NCBI GenBank assembly: GCA_963710715.1
Contig: CAVQBL010000019.1
Coordinates: 21,678 to 85,677 of the forward strand
Length of the DNA: 64,000 bases
Direction: 5' to 3'
Origin: CAVQBL01 sp963710715
Lineage (GTDB): Bacteria; Pseudomonadota; Gammaproteobacteria; DSM-16500
The notes below the pieces were generated by a model. It had not been told where the DNA came from and did not search any database. It saw only the letters and a program-made list of their open reading frames with translations. The position numbers were made by a program, and so were the translations under genes. Positions 59,355 to 64,000 of this stretch are shown here, piece by piece (the stretch's first letter is position 1; each line of letters starts with the position of its first letter).

Positions 59355-59819
59355 TTAGTCTTTGCTGGTGACGTCATCGATTTCTGTCTCGATTTCAACG
59401 TCTACTGCTTCATTATCCACTACAGGTCGCTGCTTTCTCCCTTTGCCCTTATGATGAGAAGCATCAGAAGAATCATATGTGCTTGATTCACCGCGATGCT
59501 CTTTTTCCTTAAGCATAGAAGAAGGTTCAGTAATAGCTTGTTTCACATTCAAAACTAAGTTGCGAATAACTGCATCGTTATAACGAAATGCATTGCTAAG
59601 CTCATCAAGCGTGGCTTGATCGCACTCAACATTCATTAATACGTAATGCGCTTTTAAAATTTTATCAATAGGATAAGCCAGTTGACGACGTCCCCAATCT
59701 TCCAGGCGATGGACCTTGCCTTTTTTCTCGGTGACCATTTTGCTATACCGGTCAATCATTGCGGGCACTTGCTCGCTCTGATCAGGATGGACTAAAAATA
59801 TAATTTCATAATGTTTCAT
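59355..59819 (-). CDS. rpsF: 30S ribosomal protein S6
   Basis: 154 residues. The S6 core spans residues 1-95 (MKHYEIIFLVHPDQSEQVPA, YSKMVTEKKGKVHRLEDWG, RRQLAYPIDKILKAHYVLMN). An unusually long acidic and polar tail follows (SYDS... and EAVDVEIETEIDDVTSKD), as in several gammaproteobacteria where RimK adds glutamates to the S6 end. First gene of the rpsF-rpsR-DUF2232-rplI-dnaB-alr set. Confidence 0.95.
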   Translation of the reverse strand: MKHYEIIFLVHPDQSEQVPAMIDRYSKMVTEKKGKVHRLEDWGRRQLAYPIDKILKAHYVLMNVECDQATLDELSNAFRYNDAVIRNLVLNVKQAITEPSSMLKEKEHRGESSTYDSSDASHHKGKGRKQRPVVDNEAVDVEIETEIDDVTSKD

Positions 59820-59952
59820 TGTTGCTCCTCATGGTTAAGCCTTACCAGCTATCAATCAGCGGTGAAGGCAAGGAAATAAAAATACCTGGTAAACCTAAGT
59901 TAGGTTAAAAGGCAGATGATTTTATACAAGGTTTGAACAATATGCAAATCTT

Positions 59953-59980
59953 TCGGCATAGCGAAATGTAAACAGACCCT
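59953..59980. repeat. half copy of the palindromic MITE-like element
   Basis: The stretch tcggcatagcgaaatgt followed by aaacagaccct matches the right end of the element at 48121-48265 with only two or three changes. The other half is absent. It lies in the 276-base gap upstream of rpsF, otherwise empty apart from the promoters of rpsF and the small ORF. Confidence 0.55.
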
Positions 59981-60095
59981 AGTTTTTTATTATTTTTGAT
60001 GGATATCTCTTAATCTTTGACCTCCTGTTATCTGTTATAATGATCTTACAGTCAGAGTTTTATGGAGCTTTAGCTTTAAAGTACAAGGAGGTTAT

Positions 60096-60254
60096 ATGAC
60101 TATCAAGAATGCTACAAATGAAAGCACATTATCCAACCCAAATCCAGATTCTTCTCGCCAAGGCGAAATCACTACTTTTGCACCTGATATCGAAGATCTT
60201 CTGTTAGATGTTGAATACACTATAAAAGATAGGTTAACACTGTATACTGGCTAA
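60096..60254 (+). CDS. small ORF, 52 residues, unknown
   Basis: An ATG at 60096 is preceded by an almost perfect ribosome-binding site (aaggagg, 60085-60091, five bases away). The frame reads MTIKNATNESTLSNPNPDSS and ends DLLLDVEYTIKDRLTLYTG. It is polar, with an acidic middle and no signal peptide. The Shine-Dalgarno sequence is the main evidence for a real gene. It may be a truncated 5' part of a lost gene. Confidence 0.5.
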   Translation: MTIKNATNESTLSNPNPDSSRQGEITTFAPDIEDLLLDVEYTIKDRLTLYTG

Positions 60255-60321
60255 AAAATTTGACATAATTAGACTGATTACTATATTATTTTCGCCTTAT
60301 TAATAAACAAAAATGTTATTT

Positions 60322-60621
60322 ATGAGTATTTTAAATACGGTTGGTATTTTTGCCAGCGCTTGTGATAATTCAACTAATTCAACCAGCGCTGACCCCTCTA
60401 GCAATGATACGCTTCCCCTGATCAGCGCGGGCATAGGCGTGGGTATGATATCCCTAGGCTTATGTTACCTTTTACTGCTTTTCAAACGGGCTAATTCTAA
60501 TCGTACACCAACAAATAGTGATGCAACCCGAGCACCAACAAATAGCGTTGCAACTGACGCCCATAATGACGAAACCGGTGGTGTAAGCTTAACATCTTAT
60601 GAAAAAGGCCCAGGCCCATAA
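60322..60621 (+). CDS. small single-membrane-span protein, unknown
   Basis: 99 residues from the ATG at 60322 (102 from an ATG at 60313). A Ser/Asn/Thr-rich N-terminal part with one Cys leads to a single membrane helix, LISAGIGVGMISLGLCYLLLLF (about 30-52), then a basic KRANSNR stop-transfer and a tail with a tandem Thr/Asn repeat (TPTNSDATRAPTNSVAT). The orientation would put the tail in the cytoplasm by the positive-inside rule. No family recognised. A hairpin of GGCCCAT/ATGGGCC (60613-60631) overlaps its stop. Confidence 0.5.
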   Translation: MSILNTVGIFASACDNSTNSTSADPSSNDTLPLISAGIGVGMISLGLCYLLLLFKRANSNRTPTNSDATRAPTNSVATDAHNDETGGVSLTSYEKGPGP

Positions 60622-60700
60622 TATGGGCCTTAGATATAGACAGCTGAACTGCTAATTCCTTCTTCCCTTCCAATCAAGCAGAGAGAGGAAATTTCTAGGA

Positions 60701-60714
60701 TGTGATTAATCACA
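60701..60714. promoter_or_regulatory. palindrome TGTGATTAATCACA upstream of tRNA-Met
   Basis: A perfect 14-base palindrome with CRP-like half-sites (TGTGA...TCACA) but only four bases between them, two fewer than CRP sites. It sits inside a larger inverted repeat (gagaggaaatttc near 60680 and gaatttccatctc near 60718-60730). Operator or the loop of a long hairpin; both are possible. Confidence 0.4.
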
Positions 60715-60733
60715 CCCGAATTTCCATCTCTTC

Positions 60734-60763
60734 TTGACAAACCCACTACAAAACTTTGAGAAT
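60734..60763 (+). promoter_or_regulatory. likely tRNA-Met promoter
   Basis: Perfect -35 TTGACA (60734-60739) followed after 18 bases by GAGAAT (weak -10), about 25 bases before the tRNA. Confidence 0.4.
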
Positions 60764-60787
60764 AAGCCTCCATTTTTTACCCATTTT

Positions 60788-60864
60788 GGCTATGTAGCTC
60801 AGCTGGTTAGAGCGCGGCACTCATAATGCTGAGGTCGGTGGTTCGAGTCCACCCATAGCCACCA
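60788..60864 (+). tRNA. tRNA-Met (elongator, anticodon CAT)
   Basis: A 77-base cloverleaf with acceptor stem GGCTATG/CATAGCC, anticodon loop CTCATAA (CAT), T arm GGTGGTTCGAGTCCACC and encoded CCA. The acceptor stem is fully paired at its first position, unlike initiator tRNA, so it is elongator Met or an Ile2 form (CAT modified to lysidine); the sequence alone does not settle that. A mobile region begins right after it. Confidence 0.93.
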
Positions 60865-61378
60865 GATTTGACAAGAGTTTCGGGGGAATAGCTTTGAAAT
60901 TATTTTTCTGAGGAATCTTAAAACATTTGCACAGAGTTGCTATATCTTCTAGCTCTGGTTTTCCCGAAACATAAGCCGTTAGAGCCTCTACCAAATCACT
61001 TCTTACTTTAAAATGATTAGAAATCGTATTAACTGCAGGAAAGCCAGGATGTGCTTTACTATAAATTTTAAACTCTGCAAAAGTAGGAAATTTACCAAAA
61101 TGACGAATTGCAGGAATTAACTTCTCCAGCATAATTGGTGTATCGATTCGTTGATTGTAAATATTTGGTGTAAACCCTGCCTCTTTTATTGCATCACTCC
61201 AACGCGCCCAGTAACGTCCATACCATTCCGATTCTTTAATTCCAGTTTGTCGTTGAAAAGCCCGTTGACCAAGTGGAATCCCTTGATTGGCTTGGGCTGT
61301 CTCCTGAATAGTTTTTAAAATTAGCCCGCGTTTCTGGTTTTGCATATGTGTTCCGTTGCATTCCGTTATTAAGATCAA
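60821..61378 (-). CDS. homing-endonuclease-associated-repeat protein, truncated at tRNA-Met
   Basis: 185 residues. It holds two copies of the helix-turn-like repeat seen in homing-endonuclease-associated proteins (QRAFQRQTGIKESEWYGRYWARWSDAIKEAG, then KFPTFAEFKIYSKAHPGFPAVNTISNHFK), probably DNA-binding. The frame runs on through the tRNA-Met gene on the opposite strand and ends ...MGGLEPPTSAL, the telltale translation of a tRNA. The natural C-terminus, perhaps a GIY-YIG nuclease domain as in relatives, is therefore gone or never present. A 3' truncation caused by integration or excision at the tRNA is likely. Confidence 0.6.
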   Translation of the reverse strand: MILITECNGTHMQNQKRGLILKTIQETAQANQGIPLGQRAFQRQTGIKESEWYGRYWARWSDAIKEAGFTPNIYNQRIDTPIMLEKLIPAIRHFGKFPTFAEFKIYSKAHPGFPAVNTISNHFKVRSDLVEALTAYVSGKPELEDIATLCKCFKIPQKNNFKAIPPKLLSNLVAMGGLEPPTSAL

Positions 61379-61527
61379 AAAAAATTAAACGATTGTACTG
61401 CTGCTTAAAACTTGAAGCCAGTAGCTTTACATACTGAACTAGAAAAACACCATAGCAATCACGCAGTAGTCAAACAAACCCAAATCATTTAATATTTGCT
61501 CATATTTAGAACCGAGCATTAACTGCT

Positions 61528-61607
61528 GTGACAACCGAATCCATACTCGAAGATGTACAAAAAATTCTTACTGAGCGAGAAGAATTACGCAAAGAAAATG
61601 CCACCCT
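61528..61607 (+). other. short coiled-coil-coding stretch running into an inverted repeat
   Basis: From about 61528 the plus strand encodes MTTESILEDVQKILTEREEL, a charged heptad-like helix, before entering the hairpin at 61608. Frames beyond that point simply read the hairpin. This could be the 5' end of a gene that was cut by the repeat, or chance. Confidence 0.3.
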
Positions 61608-61692
61608 ATTTCCTCTTCTCCGGCTCCTGACCACACAATTATTCTTATCGGTACGATGTGAGTGTGTGGTCTGGAGCCGGAGAAGAGGAAAT
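61608..61692. repeat. long inverted repeat (30-base arms, 25-base loop)
   Basis: Arms 61608-61637 and 61663-61692 pair at 29 of 30 positions, with the single difference near the loop side. The loop is cggtacgatgtgag-like AT/GC mixed sequence with no coding meaning. No T-run follows. Too long and too precise for an ordinary terminator. It lies between the tRNA-Met element gene and the ISL3 transposase. Confidence 0.75.
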
Positions 61693-61831
61693 TCCTTAGA
61701 AAAACTCAGTATTCATGCGGGTTATGTTATAAGGTGATGAATGACCGGAATCTAATTCAGTAGTTGCGTCCGGTAATTATATAATCAATTTTTTAACGGA
61801 TTATTATCGGGACATGGACATTTTCGGTTCG

Positions 61832-63084
61832 TTAAAAATATTTGTGGGCTAATTTTGGAACCGGGAGCTTGCCAAGCTTATGGTAGAGCGATATTTGCAG
61901 GATTTCAGCCGTCTTAAACCCGTATGATTTTCTGATAACCACTTTTGCTTTGTTGTTTTGCCCCTCAACAGCGCCTAGAGATATATTATTTTTTGCTTCA
62001 AACCAATTCAAAATAAGTTGTTTATGTGAACGAATTGTTTTGGCAACTTTTTTCATTGGCCCAAGCTTAGAGCGCATCACTTTAGCGCACCATTCGTCTA
62101 AAAATTTTCCAGCCCAAGCCGATGATGTGTACTCCCAAAAATTTTTAAAGTGCTCTTTTAAAAGGTAAGCACGAATAGTTTTTAAGTTGCAAGATAATAA
62201 ATCTTTGAGTTTGATTTTCTGATTATCATTTAAATTTTCAGGGTTCTTCAAAAGAACCCATCGTGAGTGCTTAAGAACAATATTTTTACCTTTAGCAAGG
62301 AGAGATTTAGTTTCGCAAGTCCTGACTTTATCAATTGCTTCACTCAGCTTTTGTGAAATATGAAATCGATCCAAAATATTTAGAGCATTCTTGGCATGTT
62401 GTGCAATTGCTTTGAGATAAGGCTTCCACATATCACTGCAAACAAATTTTAATAATAAGTTGCGCTCTTCGCCAAACCATTTAAAAAATTCGTTGATTGT
62501 CTTTTCTGTTCTTTTTTCTCCACACCATAGCAGACGCTTACAATGATTATCAATTTGATAAACTAATGTCATGAAAGAACTCTTTGCCCAGTGTATTTCA
62601 TCAACTCCGATAGCAGTTATACCCGTCATATCCATTCTTTCACGACCCCAAGCAACCGCCATCGAAACAGCGTTGAATACATGATGCCAGGTAGATTTAA
62701 ATTGTCGAGCTACTTCTTGCATGCTGAGTAGTTTTGCCCATTCACTTAAAAACCACGCGTAACCTATTGTCAGTGGGCTTTCCGCAACCCCACGGCACGA
62801 TTCTACAATTATTCCGCATGTGGGACATTGCAAACGCCTCATACAGTATAACAAAACAACTATTATTCCCCACAGAGGAACATAATAAATTCCCGTTGCG
62901 CAAGGCGATCATAGCCAGGGCTTTTTTCGCCGCATCCAGAACAAATCCCCTTGCTTCTTTGCCGCGCTTCGACTTTAATTTCGATCCTTTGGCCATTCTT
63001 TATTTTATTTAAGCGAATGCCCTGATAAACAAAACCAGGATAATTTTCTTTCAGGTTTAAAAGGGTCTTTAACTTTAATTGCAT
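61832..63084 (-). mobile_element. ISL3-family transposase, one frameshift
   Basis: Two frames make one ISL3-type transposase. The N-terminal part (61 residues or so from Met at 63084, MQLKLKTLLNLKENYPGFVYQ) carries the zinc motif CSGCGEKSPGYDRLA. It shifts near 62895, where the second frame would read YYVPLWGIIVVLLYCMRRLQCPTCG. The rest holds the DDE core: IGVDEIHWAKSSFMTLVYQID, VCSDMWKPYLKAIAQHAKNA, DRFHISQKL and AVEGQNNKAKVVIRKSYGF with its Glu. Terminal inverted repeats could not be fixed by eye. The frame break makes it probably inactive. Confidence 0.88.
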
Positions 63085-63136
63085 TTTAGTATATCCTTTA
63101 CCAGTCGTTAACCGCTTTAAATGATAGGAAAGTGGG

Positions 63137-63547
63137 ATGTTACCAAAACCTCTACCTAACAAAAATAGTACGGAATTACTCTTTCAATATTGCAAAGATA
63201 TCGATGAATGGCCGAACGGATGGAAAATCGACGAAGCTGACATTATCATTGGCCAAGCTATTAATGAATATTTCAAATTATTTCTTCTTGAGAAAATTCA
63301 GCAAGGCAGAGCAAAAAAGACGGTTAGAACAACTGGAAGTTATCTCTGGGCTTTGGGTGGGGAACTTATACGGCAAGTTAATGACGACGAAAGCGAAAGA
63401 AAACTGTCAGCTAAAAATCTTATTTTAAAATATGTAGATGACGATGGTGGTCCTTATTGGCGGCATGCAAGTAATGAGCTTGATCATGCTAGGTACGACT
63501 CTGTTTGTAAACAATTCTTTAAGTTTATAACTGAGAATATTAATTGA
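63137..63547 (+). CDS. hypothetical protein upstream of a reverse transcriptase
   Basis: 136 residues: a mixed helical protein (ELLFQYCKDIDEWPNGWKID and LFLLEKIQQGRAKKTVRTTG, reminiscent of a core-binding helix bundle, then a GGPYWRHASNELDHARYDSV stretch). No family recognised. It is in the same reading frame as, and 84 bases upstream of, the reverse transcriptase ORF. The start overlaps the 5' end of the ISL3 frame on the other strand, so its promoter must lie in the IS border. Possibly an accessory gene of the RT cassette. Confidence 0.5.
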   Translation: MLPKPLPNKNSTELLFQYCKDIDEWPNGWKIDEADIIIGQAINEYFKLFLLEKIQQGRAKKTVRTTGSYLWALGGELIRQVNDDESERKLSAKNLILKYVDDDGGPYWRHASNELDHARYDSVCKQFFKFITENIN

Positions 63548-63631
63548 CACACATGGCAATCACACTGCCAATCCAAGGACAATGCAGGCTTGAATACGGC
63601 CGGTAAAATAAAACGATGGAATTTCACCGAG

Positions 63632-64000
63632 ATGTTTAAAATTGGCCATCGATTGTTCTCAAAAATTAATAAACAAAAGAGCTCAGTTCATCACAATCAC
63701 GAAATCCATTTTTTAGCACGGGAAATACATGATTGGTTGCCAAAGGGCATCCAGACGATGATAGAGGGCGGTTATAACCCGCGCCATTTGAAGCGATATT
63801 ATTTTGTGGATGCAGTGGTTGATCAACTGCATATTTCAGATCGTGTTTTGCAGCATATTTTGTTGAAGCAATTAAAGCCAACGTTCAAGCATGTCATGAG
63901 CAAGAATTGCTATCATCTTCACGGCCCAACCGGTGTTAAATATGCAACCCAACGGATTCGCCAGACTTTGCGGGATGAGAAACCGAATTATGTGTTGCGA
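63632..64000 (+). CDS. reverse transcriptase (partial, runs off the window)
   Basis: From ATG 63632 an open frame (MFKIGHRLFSKINKQKSSVH) runs to the window edge, at least 123 codons. Its text (YNPRHLKRYYFVDAVVDQLHISDRVLQHILLKQLKPTF, here in pieces: NPRHLKRYYFVDAVVDQL, ISDRVLQHILLKQLKPTF; then CYHLHGPTGVKYATQRIRQTL and PNYVLR) matches RT segments 0-2 of group II-like/retron-like RTs, where the primer-grip Arg and 'D.R..Q..L...L.P.F...S..' precede the first catalytic Asp, just beyond the edge. Classification (group II, retron, DGR or defence RT) needs the missing part. Confidence 0.75.
   Translation, partial: MFKIGHRLFSKINKQKSSVHHNHEIHFLAREIHDWLPKGIQTMIEGGYNPRHLKRYYFVDAVVDQLHISDRVLQHILLKQLKPTFKHVMSKNCYHLHGPTGVKYATQRIRQTLRDEKPNYVLR

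Noticed and set aside
61528..61737. A 69-codon plus-strand ORF.
   Set aside because: All but the first 27 codons read the inverted repeat; kept only as a possible 5' fragment.

Overview
The window looks like part of the chromosome of an AT-rich gammaproteobacterium adapted to life inside eukaryotic cells, most likely from the order Legionellales (Coxiella / Rickettsiella / Berkiella-like). The basis is the gene content: a bacterial mevalonate pathway (HMG-CoA synthase, HMG-CoA reductase, mevalonate kinase, IPP isomerase), a Sel1-repeat protein with an F-box-like tail, a CE-clan cysteine enzyme fused to ankyrin-like repeats, a Fic protein, a rickettsial 17-kDa-antigen-like lipoprotein, several toxin-antitoxin modules and dispersed palindromic repeats. 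The order is inferred from gene content, because no 16S comparison could be run.

Layout. 0-3 kb: hybrid sensor kinase (frameshifted) and a methyltransferase, then tRNA-Thr. 3.5-9 kb: a complete rRNA operon on the minus strand (16S, tRNA-Ile, tRNA-Ala, 23S, 5S) with promoter, boxA sites and terminator. 9-11.6 kb: msrB, then xseB-nrdR-nusB-pgpA and a small EamA transporter. 11.7-16.3 kb: a membrane protein of unknown function, then mevalonate kinase-mvaS-mvaA divergent from idi, with a perfect palindrome between mvaA and idi. 16.4-21.9 kb: an accessory and effector-like block (Sel1/F-box-like protein, HipBA with two operators, CE-clan/ankyrin protein, remnants of a LysE and a HipA gene). 22-24.3 kb: SulP transporter and entericidin-like lipoprotein. 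24.4-40 kb: purine genes, almost all on minus: purH-purE-glyA and purL-purM-purQ-(purS-like)-purC-purF-purD-purN. A RelE-type TA module, a HxlR regulator and an AAA/DUF4143 ATPase sit between the two groups. purH, purE and purN are intact; glyA and everything from purD to purL are broken by many small indels. 40-48 kb: secreted protein, Fic protein, and a potABC spermidine/putrescine importer with two tandem potD genes. 48-55 kb: GNAT, 17-kDa-antigen-like lipoprotein, RecQ-ComF fusion, radA, a gene broken by an amber codon, and a tandem LPS-kinase-like protein. 55-60 kb: the conserved rpsF-rpsR-(DUF2232)-rplI-dnaB-alr block. 60-64 kb: small ORFs, tRNA-Met with a mobile region abutting its 3' end (truncated homing-endonuclease-associated-repeat gene, long hairpin, ISL3 transposase) and a reverse transcriptase cut by the window edge.

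A caution on all broken genes: dnaB carries two single-base frameshifts and radA and alr one each. dnaB is essential in nearly all bacteria, so part of the indel load is probably sequence error. The very high indel density in purD-purL is either genuine loss of de novo purine synthesis or a badly polished stretch, and the sequence alone cannot separate the two.

The strongest candidates for something undescribed are the CE-clan/ankyrin protein (19.2-21.3 kb), the Sel1/F-box-like protein, the palindromic operator between the two halves of the mevalonate cluster, and the reverse-transcriptase cassette at the right edge.
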